Assembly (NCBI GenBank): GCA_965284315.1
Contig: OZ260072.1
Location: forward strand, 558,001-622,000
Origin: PCRC01 sp017848435
GTDB taxonomy: Bacteria; Pseudomonadota; Gammaproteobacteria; Burkholderiales; Burkholderiaceae_C
Direction of reading: 5' to 3'
DNA length: 64,000 bases
Part shown: positions 9,351 through 17,925 of the stretch, piece after piece
Layout: the number at the start of each line of letters is the position of its first letter
Position numbering within the stretch: the stretch's first letter is position 1
Notes under the pieces: model-generated
Databases searched by the model: none
What the model was told of the DNA's origin: nothing
Seen by the model: only the letters and a program-made list of their open reading frames with translations
Position numbers and translations under genes: made by a program

Positions 9351-10142
9351 TCAGGGTTTGGGGGCGTCTGCAGCCTCGCCAGGGGCCTGGGTGTGCTTGA
9401 TGAAGATCTGTGCAGCCCAGATGCCCACCTCGTACAGGATACACATCGGGATTGCCAGCGCCAGTTGGGACACCACGTCCGGCGGCGTGATGATGGCGGC
9501 AATGATGAAGGCCAGCACCACGAAGTAGCTGCGGAAATCCTTCAGTTTCTGGATCGGCACGATGTTCATGCGCGCCAGCACGATCACCACAATCGGCACC
9601 TCGAACGCCATGCCAAAGGCCAGGAACATGGTCAGCACGAAGCTGAGGTAGGCCTCGATGTCTGGCGCGGCGGTGATGCTCTTGGGCGCAAAGCTCTGGA
9701 TGAACTTGAACACCTGCCCGAAGACGAAGTAGTAGCAAAACGCCACACCAATGAAGAACAGCAGCGTGCTGGACACCACCAGCGGCAACACCAGCTTTTT
9801 CTCGTGCGAGTACAGACCCGGCGCCACAAAGGCCCAGAGCTGGTACAGCACCACCGGCAACGCGGCCAGAAACGCCGTCATCAGCAAGATCTTGAGTGGC
9901 ACCACAAACGGCGAGATGACCGAGGTGGCGATCAGCGTCGCGCCTTGAGGCAGCGTCGCGGTCAGCGGCGCGGCCAGGATGTCGTACAGCGCGGCCGGGC
10001 CGGGGTAGATGCCAAACACGGCCGCCATGACGGCAATCGCCAGCATGGCCCGCACCAGGCGGTCACGCAGCTCAAACAGGTGCTGGACAAAAGGCTGTTC
10101 AGAACCAGCGAGTTCGTCTTTGGGTTCGTTAGGGTCGGCCAT
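9351..10142 (-). CDS. tatC: Sec-independent protein translocase TatC
   Basis: A 263-aa inner-membrane protein with six predicted helices; it is the receptor for twin-arginine signal peptides. The N-terminal FVQHLFELRDRLVRAM and the periplasmic/transmembrane segments ending in PLVVSSTLLFFIGVAFCYY are family-typical. The start used is ATG 10142 (MADPNEPKDELAG); another ATG six codons upstream (10160) is possible and neither has a strong RBS. It is the last gene of the his-tat block. The C-terminal tail is Ala/Pro-rich. Confidence 0.95.
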   Translation of the reverse strand: MADPNEPKDELAGSEQPFVQHLFELRDRLVRAMLAIAVMAAVFGIYPGPAALYDILAAPLTATLPQGATLIATSVISPFVVPLKILLMTAFLAALPVVLYQLWAFVAPGLYSHEKKLVLPLVVSSTLLFFIGVAFCYYFVFGQVFKFIQSFAPKSITAAPDIEAYLSFVLTMFLAFGMAFEVPIVVIVLARMNIVPIQKLKDFRSYFVVLAFIIAAIITPPDVVSQLALAIPMCILYEVGIWAAQIFIKHTQAPGEAADAPKP

Positions 10143-10195
10143 GTGGGCAATCGTAGGCAACGGCGCCGTGGGGCGGCCTCAGGCGCATGGCGCGG

Positions 10196-10708
10196 TCAAA
10201 GTGGCTTGGGGCGGTAGCGGGCCACCCGGGCAGCGCCCGAGAGTGCGCGGGTGCGCACACCGTTGCGGGCCTTGTACCACTGCGGCGTGGCGCCCAGCTT
10301 GGTCCGCCATTTCTTGTTCGGGTGCTTGTACGCAATGGCGTTGATTTCGTCTTTGTAGTACAGCTCGGTCTGTAATTCGGGCTCCACGATGGTGCTCTTC
10401 CAGACACCGTCTTCACCCATTTCACCACCGATGGCGTCGAGCTGCTGCTTCAGGTCCTGGGTACCGGCCTGCACGGACGACTCAACGTCGCGCGCTGCAC
10501 CTTCCATGGTTTCCTTCATCTTTTTCAGCTCGTCCAGCTCGATCGAGCGGCCGACCTCGGCCTTGACATCGGCAATGTAGCGCTGCGCCTTGCCCATCAG
10601 GGTGCCGAGGGTGCGCGCCACACGTGGCAGCTTTTCCGGCCCGATGACAATCAATGCCACCGCGCCGATCAGCGCCATCTTGGAAATGCCGAGGTCAATC
10701 ACAGGCAA
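10196..10708 (-). CDS. tatB: Sec-independent translocase subunit TatB
   Basis: A 170-aa protein that forms the signal-peptide receptor complex with TatC. It has an N-terminal membrane helix (about 6-21) with the GPEKLPRVAR turn, a long amphipathic helix (about 25-100), and a basic C-terminal tail that is longer than in enterobacterial TatB only by its last segment. It is 8 nt downstream of tatA. Confidence 0.94.
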   Translation of the reverse strand: MPVIDLGISKMALIGAVALIVIGPEKLPRVARTLGTLMGKAQRYIADVKAEVGRSIELDELKKMKETMEGAARDVESSVQAGTQDLKQQLDAIGGEMGEDGVWKSTIVEPELQTELYYKDEINAIAYKHPNKKWRTKLGATPQWYKARNGVRTRALSGAARVARYRPKPL

Positions 10709-10716
10709 TTACCCGT

Positions 10717-10959
10717 TCAGGACTTGGTCTTGGACTCGACGTCGATGGTGTTGTTCGCGGCGGTGGCGTTGGTGGTCACCTTGGCTGGCGATTCGGCCGC
10801 CTTGTCGTCGGCGCCGGCCGAGCCGTCTTTCATGCCGTCCTTGAAGCCCTTGACAGCACCACCCAGGTCGCTGCCCATGTTCTTCAGCTTCTTCGTTCCG
10901 AAGATCAGCACGATGATGACCAGTACGATGAGCCAGTGCCAGATCGAAAATGAACCCAT
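10717..10959 (-). CDS. tatA: Sec-independent translocase subunit TatA
   Basis: An 80-aa pore-forming subunit of the Tat translocon. The start MGSFSIWHWLIVLVIIVLIF gives one membrane helix, followed by the conserved FGTKKLKNMG hinge and the amphipathic helix GSDLGGAVKGFKDGMK, then an acidic/Ala-Thr tail. A strong RBS (AGGAG) precedes the ATG. The 104-nt gap before hinT is the largest inside this part of the block and may hold an extra promoter (TAAAAT on the minus strand, with no good -35). Confidence 0.95.
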   Translation of the reverse strand: MGSFSIWHWLIVLVIIVLIFGTKKLKNMGSDLGGAVKGFKDGMKDGSAGADDKAAESPAKVTTNATAANNTIDVESKTKS

Positions 10960-11063
10960 TTGTCTCTCCTAAGAATTATTGGATTTTAGAGGGCAGAAAG
11001 TCGGCCGCATGAAAACTGCGCGAGATTAACCCCAACAAAGCGGCAAAACAGCCGTACCGACCC

Positions 11064-11417
11064 TCAGCCGCGCAGCCAGGGGCGGGGGCCACCCATCACG
11101 TGGATGTGCAGGTGGTGCACTTCCTGGCCGCCTTCGGCACCGGTGTTGGTGACGATGCGAAAACCGCCTTCCGGGTAAGGCCGGCAGCCTTCCTGCGCCG
11201 CCAGCTTCGGTGCCAGCGCCATCATGCGGCCCAGCAGGCCCGCGTGTTCCGGCCCGACATGGGCCATGGACGGGATGTGCGCCTTGGGCACCATCAGAAA
11301 GTGCACCGGCGCCCACGGGTTGACGTCGTGAAAGGCCAAAATTTCGTCGTCTTCATAGACTTTGCGCGACGGGATTTTTCCTTCGACGATCTTGCAGAAA
11401 ATACAGTTGTCGCTCAC
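11064..11417 (-). CDS. hinT: HIT family purine nucleotide phosphoramidase (HinT-like)
   Basis: A 117-aa histidine-triad hydrolase of AMP-lysine and other nucleoside phosphoramidates. The catalytic triad motif HHLHIHV is at about residues 100-106, and the zinc-site CIFCKI is at 5-10. The length is full for HinT. It is 10 nt after the DUF4870 gene and upstream of tatA, an arrangement common in Burkholderiales. Confidence 0.92.
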   Translation of the reverse strand: MSDNCIFCKIVEGKIPSRKVYEDDEILAFHDVNPWAPVHFLMVPKAHIPSMAHVGPEHAGLLGRMMALAPKLAAQEGCRPYPEGGFRIVTNTGAEGGQEVHHLHIHVMGGPRPWLRG

Positions 11418-11427
11418 GGGGGTTCCT

Positions 11428-11796
11428 TCAGACGGGCATGGGTTTGCGGTCGTTCCAGTTCAGCAGGCCGCGGACGATGCGGTAGATGGACCAGATGCCG
11501 ACCGCGATGAACACAATGAAGCCCACGCCCACGATCAGCGTGATGAAGGCCAGCACCGACCAGCCCAGCGACCACCAGAAGGTGCGGATCTGCCAGCTGA
11601 AGTGGCTGCGGTACATCGTGCCTTCGGTGTCGTCCCGCTTCACGTAGTTGATGATGATCGCCACGATGGAGGTGAAGCCACCGGTGGCCCAACCGGCCGC
11701 GCTCAGTATGTAGATGATGAGCGTGAGCTGGCGCAGGCTGTCCAGTTCTTGGGCGGTTTTGCCGGGGGTTGCGTCAACCACGTCGGTGTGGGTCAT
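11428..11796 (-). CDS. DUF4870 family membrane protein
   Basis: A 122-aa protein with three to four hydrophobic segments (about 24-50, 72-88, 91-110). The conserved stretch MYRSHFSWQIRTFWWS between them is typical of the family. The function is unknown. Its ATG overlaps the hisE stop by 4 nt (ATGA), so translation is coupled to histidine synthesis genes although no role in that pathway is known. It precedes hinT. Confidence 0.8.
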   Translation of the reverse strand: MTHTDVVDATPGKTAQELDSLRQLTLIIYILSAAGWATGGFTSIVAIIINYVKRDDTEGTMYRSHFSWQIRTFWWSLGWSVLAFITLIVGVGFIVFIAVGIWSIYRIVRGLLNWNDRKPMPV

Positions 11797-12179
11797 GGAG
11801 ACTCCTTGGAACGGTTGTCGTCTTGTGCCCGGGCCTCGGCCTTGCGCAGGGCCTTTTCTTCAATGCCGCTGGTGCCTTCGCGGCGCACCAGTTCGGCCAC
11901 CACATCGGCAGGCGTCAGGCCATAGTGGGCCAGCGCGATCATCGAATGGAACCACAGGTCGGCCACCTCGTAAACCAGCTTGGATTTGTCGGCCCCTGCG
12001 TCCACGTCCTTGGCGGCCATCACGGTTTCGGTCGCTTCCTCGCCGATTTTTTTCAGAAAGGCATCTGGGCCTTTGGCCAACAGGCGGGCCACATAGCTCG
12101 TGCCCGCATCGCCCCCGTTGGCAGGTTTGCGGCTTTCAATGGTGGCGGCCAGGCGGGCCAGGGCGTCGGTGGAATGCAT
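11793..12179 (-). CDS. hisE: phosphoribosyl-ATP pyrophosphatase
   Basis: A 128-aa enzyme for step 2 of histidine synthesis (PR-ATP to PR-AMP). It is an all-helical MazG-like fold with the motif KKIGEEATETVMAAK and the acidic residues of VADLWFHSMI. It is a separate gene here, not fused to HisI as in enterobacteria. A 4-nt overlap joins it to the DUF4870 gene; it lies 4 nt from hisI. Confidence 0.95.
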   Translation of the reverse strand: MHSTDALARLAATIESRKPANGGDAGTSYVARLLAKGPDAFLKKIGEEATETVMAAKDVDAGADKSKLVYEVADLWFHSMIALAHYGLTPADVVAELVRREGTSGIEEKALRKAEARAQDDNRSKESP

Positions 12180-12183
12180 TGTT

Positions 12184-12573
12184 TTATTTGTAGATCGATT
12201 CGGGGTCTTTCAAGACCGGGTCTGTCGCGTGCCAGGCACCGTCTTTGTAGACACTGAAAAAACAGCTGTGGCGGCCAGTGTGGCAGGCAATGCCGGGCTC
12301 GTGGCCGAGTTGGGTGACCTTCAGCAGCACCACGTCGTTGTCGCAGTCGAGGCGGATCTCGTGCACCGTTTGCACGTGGCCCGATTCTTCGCCCTTGAAC
12401 CACAGCTTGTTGCGCGAGCGGCTGAAGTACACCGCACGGCCCAGCTCGGCGGTCTTTTGCAGCGCTTCGCGGTTCATCCAGGCGAACATCAACACGTCGT
12501 TGCTGCCCTGCTCTTGCGCAATGGCGGGCACCAGGCCCTGCGCGTCCCAACTGATTTGATCAAGCCAATCCAT
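12184..12573 (-). CDS. hisI: phosphoribosyl-AMP cyclohydrolase
   Basis: A 129-aa zinc enzyme for step 3 of histidine synthesis (opens the purine ring of PR-AMP). It shows the signature SRSRNKLWFKGEESGH, the metal motif LDCDND and the zinc cysteines in GIACHTGRHSCFF. The start is ATG 12573 (MDWLDQISWD); the frame stays open upstream across hisF but that extension is antisense-like noise. Confidence 0.95.
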   Translation of the reverse strand: MDWLDQISWDAQGLVPAIAQEQGSNDVLMFAWMNREALQKTAELGRAVYFSRSRNKLWFKGEESGHVQTVHEIRLDCDNDVVLLKVTQLGHEPGIACHTGRHSCFFSVYKDGAWHATDPVLKDPESIYK

Positions 12574-12601
12574 GTGCGGATTGTCGGTGAAATTCAGCGC
12601 C

Positions 12602-13381
12602 TCAGAGCCGGACCGGGATGCCGCGCTCGGCCATGCGGGCCTTGGCCTGGCCCACGGTGTACTCGCCATAGTGGAAGATGCTGGCGGCCAGCACCGCGTC
12701 GGCATGGCCCTGCTGCACACCATCGGCCAGGTGGTCGAGGTTGCCGACGCCGCCAGAGGCGATCACCGGCACACCAACCGCGTCGCTCACCGCGCGGGTC
12801 AGCGCCAGGTCGAAACCGGACTTGGTGCCGTCGCGGTCCATGCTGGTCAGCAGGATTTCACCCGCGCCGAGCCGTGTCATCTCGGTGGCCCAGGCCACCG
12901 CGTCCAGCCCGGTGTTCTTGCGCCCACCGTGGCTGTAGACGTCCCAGCCGGCGCCGCGAACGGCGGCTTCTTCGGCGCTGCGGCGCTTGGCGTCAATCGC
13001 CACCACGATGCACTGCGCGCCGTACTTGGCCGAGGCATCGGCAATCACCTGCGGGTTGGCAATGGCCGCGGAATTGAAGCTGGTCTTGTCGGCCCCGGCA
13101 TTCAGCAGCCGGCGCACGTCTTCCACCGTGCGCACGCCGCCGCCCACTGTCAGCGGAATGAACACCTGCGAGGCCACCGCTTCGATGATGTGCAGGATCA
13201 AATCCCGGCCGTCGGACGTGGCGGTGATGTCGAGGAAGGTCAGTTCGTCGGCGCCCTGGTCGTTGTAGCGGGCGGCAATTTCCACCGGGTCGCCGGCGTC
13301 GCGCAGTTCAACGAAATTGACGCCTTTGACAACGCGCCCCCCGGTCACATCCAGGCAGGGGATGATGCGCTTAGCGAGCAT
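12602..13381 (-). CDS. hisF: imidazole glycerol phosphate synthase cyclase subunit
   Basis: A 259-aa TIM barrel that forms the imidazole ring and AICAR with ammonia from HisH. Catalytic aspartates are evident in IIPCLDVTGGRVVKG (near D11) and in LTSMDRDGTKSGFD, with phosphate-binding loops GGGVRT and ASGGVG. It overlaps hisA by 11 nt. Confidence 0.96.
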   Translation of the reverse strand: MLAKRIIPCLDVTGGRVVKGVNFVELRDAGDPVEIAARYNDQGADELTFLDITATSDGRDLILHIIEAVASQVFIPLTVGGGVRTVEDVRRLLNAGADKTSFNSAAIANPQVIADASAKYGAQCIVVAIDAKRRSAEEAAVRGAGWDVYSHGGRKNTGLDAVAWATEMTRLGAGEILLTSMDRDGTKSGFDLALTRAVSDAVGVPVIASGGVGNLDHLADGVQQGHADAVLAASIFHYGEYTVGQAKARMAERGIPVRL

Positions 13382-14114
13382 TGAATTCGTCGGCGCGCGT
13401 TTGCGCTGCGGCGAAATCGAGGTCGCCGGTGTAGATGGCGCGGCCGCAGATCACGCCCTCAACGCCTTCCCACTCGACCTCGCAGAGTTTGTCGATGTCG
13501 GCCATGTTGGACAGCCCGCCGGAAGCGATGACCGGGATGGTCAGCGCCTGGGCCAGCGTGACGGTGGCTTCGATGTTGATGCCGCTCAACATGCCGTCGC
13601 GGCCGATGTCGGTGTAGATGATGGATTCGACACCGTAGTCTTCAAACTTCTTGGCCAGGTCCACCACCTCGTGGCCGGTGAGTTTGCTCCAGCCGTCGGT
13701 GGCAACCTTGCCGTCTTTGGCGTCCAGCCCCACGATGATGTGGCCGCCAAACGCGGTACAGGCGTCTTGCAAAAAGCCGGGGTTCTTCACCGCGGCGGTG
13801 CCGATGATGACGTAACGCAGGCCGGCGTCCAGGTAACGCTCGATGGTGTCGAGGTCGCGGATGCCACCGCCGAGTTGCACGTCGATCTCGCCGCCCACCG
13901 CTTTCAGGATTTTCTTGATCGCCAGCTCGTTCTTGGGCTTGCCGGCAAAGGCACCGTTCAGGTCCACCAAGTGCAGGCGGCGCGCGCCCTTGTCAACCCA
14001 GCTCCGCGCCATCACGGCGGGGTCGTCGGCAAAGATGGTGGATTGGTCCATGTCGCCCTGTTTGAGGCGGACACATTGACCATCTTTCAGGTCGATCGCG
14101 GGAATGAGAAGCAT
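13371..14114 (-). CDS. hisA: ProFAR isomerase
   Basis: A 247-aa TIM barrel that isomerises ProFAR to PRFAR and is homologous to HisF. The N-terminal IPAIDLKDGQCVRLKQGD carries the general base Asp; the second catalytic Asp is in YTDIGRDGML. It overlaps the start of hisF by 11 nt. A 57-nt gap separates it from hisH. Confidence 0.96.
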   Translation of the reverse strand: MLLIPAIDLKDGQCVRLKQGDMDQSTIFADDPAVMARSWVDKGARRLHLVDLNGAFAGKPKNELAIKKILKAVGGEIDVQLGGGIRDLDTIERYLDAGLRYVIIGTAAVKNPGFLQDACTAFGGHIIVGLDAKDGKVATDGWSKLTGHEVVDLAKKFEDYGVESIIYTDIGRDGMLSGINIEATVTLAQALTIPVIASGGLSNMADIDKLCEVEWEGVEGVICGRAIYTGDLDFAAAQTRADEFNAR

Positions 14115-14171
14115 GGTGCCAGAGAGAGCTGAATGCGTAGCAGGTTGGGCAAAAAAATGGAACTCAGGGGG

Positions 14172-14852
14172 CTAGGGGTTCCAGTGAAGGAAGTTGCGGT
14201 ACAGCGCCAAGCCCTGATCGGCGCTTTTCTCAGGGTGGAACTGGGTCGCAAAAATATTATCGCTTGCAACCGCTGCCGTAAAGTGCCCGCCGTAGTCTGC
14301 GGTTCCCGCAGTGTGGCGCGCATCTGACGGGCAGGCGTAGTAGCTGTGCACAAAATAAAAGTGGCTGCCATCGGGAATGTCGCCCCACACCGGGTGGCTC
14401 ACGCCCCCATGCGCTGCGTGGAAAACCCGGTTCCAGCCCATTTGGGGCACTTTGTAACGGCTGCCGTCGGGCTGTGTTTTGCCGGCCAGGTCGAACTTGA
14501 CGACCTCGCCCGCAATCAGCCCCAGGCCCGGCGTGCCGGTGCCGACAGGGCCTTCTGCACTGCGGTCCAGCAGCATCTGCATGCCCACACACACGCCGAA
14601 CAGCGGCTTGTGGGCGGCGGCATCAAGCACGGGGGCCAGCAGGCCGGAATCGCGCAGTTCGCGCATGCAGTCGGGCATGGCGCCCTGCCCCGGCAACACC
14701 ACCCGGCCGGCGGCCAGCACCAGCGCCGGGTCGGCGGTGATCACCACCTCAAAACCGGTGCCGGCGGCGGCCGCCTGCACCGCCTGCGACACGGAGCGCA
14801 AATTGCCCATGCCGTAGTCGACCACTGCAACGGTCTTTGCTCCACTTTTCAT
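14172..14852 (-). CDS. hisH: imidazole glycerol phosphate synthase glutaminase subunit
   Basis: A 226-aa class I glutamine amidotransferase that feeds ammonia to HisF. The nucleophile Cys is in FGVCVGMQML, and the His-Glu pair is in ATQFHPEKS. The chosen ATG (14852, MKSGAKTVAVVDYGMGN) adds a few residues before the family start VVDYGMGN. That ATG lies inside repeat copy B, and the only upstream sequence before hisB is that repeat. A GTG a few codons further in is an alternative. There is no strong RBS. Confidence 0.94.
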   Translation of the reverse strand: MKSGAKTVAVVDYGMGNLRSVSQAVQAAAAGTGFEVVITADPALVLAAGRVVLPGQGAMPDCMRELRDSGLLAPVLDAAAHKPLFGVCVGMQMLLDRSAEGPVGTGTPGLGLIAGEVVKFDLAGKTQPDGSRYKVPQMGWNRVFHAAHGGVSHPVWGDIPDGSHFYFVHSYYACPSDARHTAGTADYGGHFTAAVASDNIFATQFHPEKSADQGLALYRNFLHWNP

Positions 14853-14903
14853 AGCTGATTAAGAAGGCTGCACTAAGGCTGAAGGCTGATTTGGCTTAGA
14901 AAA
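14845..14903 (+). repeat. dispersed intergenic repeat, copy B
   Basis: It fills the 54-nt gap between hisB and hisH and runs over the hisH start codon. The core reads ATAGCTGATTAAGAAGGCTG, then CACTAAGGCTGAAGG and TTTGGCTTAGAAAA. The complement of its CATAGC end supplies the hisH ATG. Confidence 0.7.
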
Positions 14904-14906
14904 CAC

Positions 14907-15503
14907 TCAGAGCGAGCCTTTGGTGGACGGAATCACGCCCACCGAGCGCGGATCGAGCTCCAACGCAGCGCGCAGCGCGCGGGCAAAGGCCTTGAACACG
15001 GTCTCGGCCTGGTGGTGGGCGTTGTCGCCGCGCAGGTTGTCGATGTGCAGCGTGACGAAGGCGTGGTTCACAAAGCCCTGGAAAAATTCGTAGGTGAGCT
15101 GGGTGTCGAACGCGCCGATCATGCCGCTCTTGAACGGCACGTGCATCTCCAGGCCTGGGCGGCCAGAAAAGTCCACCACCACGCGGCTCAACGCTTCGTC
15201 GAGCGGCACATAGGCGTGGCCGTAGCGGCGGATGCCCTTTTTGTCGCCCACGGCCTTGGCAAAAGCCTGGCCCAGCGTGATGCCCACGTCTTCCACCGTG
15301 TGGTGGCCGTCGATGTGCAGGTCGCCGACCGCCTGGATGTCGAGGTCGATCAGGCCGTGGCGGGCAATCTGGTCCAGCATGTGGTCAAAAAAACCAATGC
15401 CGGTGCTCAGCTTGGCCTGGCCAGTGCCGTCGAGGTTGACCTTGACGGTGATTTGGGTCTCGGCCGTGTTTCTGGTGACTTCGGCGGTGCGTGGTGTGGT
15501 CAT
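14907..15503 (-). CDS. hisB: imidazoleglycerol-phosphate dehydratase
   Basis: A 198-aa monofunctional dehydratase; there is no N-terminal histidinol-phosphatase domain as in E. coli HisB. Mn-binding motifs are GFFDHMLDQIARHG, DGHHTVEDVG and DNAHHQAE. The start is ATG 15503 (MTTPRTAEVTRNT), overlapping the hisC stop by 4 nt; the upstream part of the frame is not used. Confidence 0.96.
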   Translation of the reverse strand: MTTPRTAEVTRNTAETQITVKVNLDGTGQAKLSTGIGFFDHMLDQIARHGLIDLDIQAVGDLHIDGHHTVEDVGITLGQAFAKAVGDKKGIRRYGHAYVPLDEALSRVVVDFSGRPGLEMHVPFKSGMIGAFDTQLTYEFFQGFVNHAFVTLHIDNLRGDNAHHQAETVFKAFARALRAALELDPRSVGVIPSTKGSL

Positions 15504-16579
15504 AGCGATTCTTTGAAAGCGGCCAGCATCAGCGCGTTTTCCTCCGTGGTGCCCACGGTCAGGCGCAGGCAATTGGCCAGCAATGGGTGCATTTTAGAAA
15601 CGTTCTTGACCAGCACGCCGCGGGCCTTCATGCCGTCAAAGGTTTTCTGGGCATCGGCCACCCGCACCAGCACCATATTGGCCTCGCTGGGCCAGACGGT
15701 CACGCCGGGCATGGCTGCCAGCGTTTGCAGCATCAACGTGCGCTGCGCGACCAAATCCACCGCCTGCGCGGCAAACACCTCGGCGTATTCCAGCGCAAAC
15801 AGCGCGCACTCGCAGTTGAGCACGCTGACGTTGTAGGGTGGGCGCACTTTGTCCAGCTCGTCGATCAGCGCTGCCGGCCCGATCATATAACCCAGGCGCA
15901 CACCGGCGAGGCCGAACTTGCTGAGCGTGCGCATCAACAGCACGTGCGGGTGGCGGGTCAGGCGATCGAGGTAGCTTTTGCTGGCGAACGGCTGGTAAGC
16001 CTCGTCCATCGCCACCAGCCCGCCCTGCGCGCCCACAGCGGCGACGATGCGCTCGATCACCGCGTCGTCCCACAGGTTGGCAGTGGGGTTGTTGGGGTAG
16101 GCCAGGTGCACCACCGCAGGCCGGTGTTCGGCAACTGCGGCCAGCATCGCGGCCTCGTCCAGCTCAAAGTCGGCGGTCAGCGGCACACCGACAAAGCGCA
16201 GCCCCTGCAGCTGCGCGCTCATCGCGTACATCACAAAACCGGGCACCGGGGCCAGCACCACTGCGCCGGGCTGGTCGCAGGCCAACGTCAGCAGTGAAAT
16301 GAGTTCATCGGAGCCGTTGCCCAGCATCAGGCCGTAGCCCTCGGGCAGTTGCACGTGGGCAGCCAGCGCCTGTTTGAGGTCATTGACGCGTTCACCGGGG
16401 TAGCGGTTCAGCGCCACCGCGCCCAGCCGCTGGCCGAGTGCGGCCTGCAGCGCGGGCGAGAGGCGGTGCGGGTTCTCCATCGCATCGAGCTTGACCATGC
16501 CGGTGGCGTCCTGCACCGCGTAGGCGTGCATGGCCCGGATGTCGGGGCGGATGCGGTCGAGCGGGTTGGGGGCGGTCAT
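15500..16579 (-). CDS. hisC: histidinol-phosphate aminotransferase
   Basis: A 359-aa PLP enzyme of fold type I. The PLP lysine lies in RTLSKFGLAGVRLGY; the substrate and PLP contacts include LGNGSDELI and YPNNPTANLW. It transfers the amino group from glutamate to imidazole-acetol phosphate. 4-nt overlaps with both hisD and hisB show tight coupling. Confidence 0.96.
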   Translation of the reverse strand: MTAPNPLDRIRPDIRAMHAYAVQDATGMVKLDAMENPHRLSPALQAALGQRLGAVALNRYPGERVNDLKQALAAHVQLPEGYGLMLGNGSDELISLLTLACDQPGAVVLAPVPGFVMYAMSAQLQGLRFVGVPLTADFELDEAAMLAAVAEHRPAVVHLAYPNNPTANLWDDAVIERIVAAVGAQGGLVAMDEAYQPFASKSYLDRLTRHPHVLLMRTLSKFGLAGVRLGYMIGPAALIDELDKVRPPYNVSVLNCECALFALEYAEVFAAQAVDLVAQRTLMLQTLAAMPGVTVWPSEANMVLVRVADAQKTFDGMKARGVLVKNVSKMHPLLANCLRLTVGTTEENALMLAAFKESL

Positions 16580-17919
16580 GGGTTGCTCCGCATCGGTGGC
16601 ACCGGCGTCAGGCGCATCTCGGCGGCGCGGGCGTGCGCCTGCAGGCCTTCGCCGTAGGCCAGCTCGGCGGCCACGGTGCCGAGTGCCTGTGCCCCGGCGG
16701 CACTGACCTCGATGATGCTGCTGCGCTTCTGGAAGTCGTACACGCCCAGCGGCGAACTGAAACGTGCGGTGCCGCTGGTGGGCAGCACGTGGTTGGGGCC
16801 GGCACAGTAGTCGCCCAGGCTTTCGCTGGTGTAGGCACCGAGGAAGATGGCACCGGCATGCACCAGCAGCGGCTCCCAGCGGTGCGGCTCGCTGCTCGAC
16901 ACCTCCAGGTGCTCAGGCGCGATGCGGTTGCTGATGGCGCAGGCCTCTTCCATGCTGCGGGTTTGGATGAGCGCGCCACGGCCATTGAGGCTTTTGGCGA
17001 TGATCTCGGCGCGCGGCATGGTGGGCAGCAGGCGGTCAATCGCGGCCTGCACCGCGTCGATGTAGGCCGCGTCGGGGCACAGCAGAATGCTCTGGGCCAG
17101 CTCGTCGTGTTCGGCCTGGCTGAACAGGTCCATGGCCACCCAGTCGGCCGGCGTACTGCCGTCGGCCAGCACCAGGATCTCGCTCGGGCCGGCGATCATG
17201 TCGATGCCCACGGTGCCGAACACACGGCGCTTGGCGGCGGCCACATAGGCGTTGCCGGGGCCGGTGATCTTGTCGACCTTGGGCACGCTGGCCGTGCCAT
17301 AGGCCAGTGCGGCCACGGCCTGCGCACCGCCAATGGTGAAGGCCCGGCTGACACCCGCCACATAGGCCGCAGCCAGCACCAGCGGGTTTTTCTCGCCCTT
17401 GGGCGTGGGCACCACCATGATGATTTCAGCCACGCCGGCCACATGGGCGGGGATGGCGTTCATCAACACGCTGGACGGGTAGGCGGCCTTGCCACCGGGC
17501 ACGTAGATGCCCACGCGGTCCAGCGGTGTGACCTTCTGGCCCAGCAAGGTGCCGTCTTCGTCGCGGTAGCTCCAGCTCTCGCCGTTGGCTTTCTTTTGCG
17601 CCTCGTGGTAGCTGCGCACGCGGCGCGCGGCCGCCTGCAAGGCCTCGCGCTGGGCCGCCGGCAAACCGTCAAAGGCCACCTTCAGCTCGGCCTGCGTCAA
17701 CTCCAGCGCCTGCATGGTGTCAACGGCCAGGCCATCAAAGCGCTGGGTGTAGTCCAGCACCGCGACATCGCCGCGCTGCAGCACATCGGCCAGGATGTCG
17801 GCCACCCGCTGCTCGATGGCGGCGTCGGTGTCGGCCGACCAGTGCAGTCGGGCCTTGAAATCGGCCTCGAAAGTGGCTGCAGCGGTGGTCAGTCGGGCGG
17901 GTTTCGCTGTCAATGTCAT
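16576..17919 (-). CDS. hisD: histidinol dehydrogenase
   Basis: A 447-aa zinc and NAD enzyme for the last two oxidations to histidine. Family segments visible are YVPGGKAAYPSSVLMNAIPA, ITGPGNAYVAAAKR, DMIAGPSE and the zinc/active-site region APEHLEV with HVLPTSGTARF. The length is normal. It lies 6 nt after hisG and overlaps hisC by 4 nt. Confidence 0.96.
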   Translation of the reverse strand: MTLTAKPARLTTAAATFEADFKARLHWSADTDAAIEQRVADILADVLQRGDVAVLDYTQRFDGLAVDTMQALELTQAELKVAFDGLPAAQREALQAAARRVRSYHEAQKKANGESWSYRDEDGTLLGQKVTPLDRVGIYVPGGKAAYPSSVLMNAIPAHVAGVAEIIMVVPTPKGEKNPLVLAAAYVAGVSRAFTIGGAQAVAALAYGTASVPKVDKITGPGNAYVAAAKRRVFGTVGIDMIAGPSEILVLADGSTPADWVAMDLFSQAEHDELAQSILLCPDAAYIDAVQAAIDRLLPTMPRAEIIAKSLNGRGALIQTRSMEEACAISNRIAPEHLEVSSSEPHRWEPLLVHAGAIFLGAYTSESLGDYCAGPNHVLPTSGTARFSSPLGVYDFQKRSSIIEVSAAGAQALGTVAAELAYGEGLQAHARAAEMRLTPVPPMRSNP

Positions 17920-17925
17920 GGTGAA

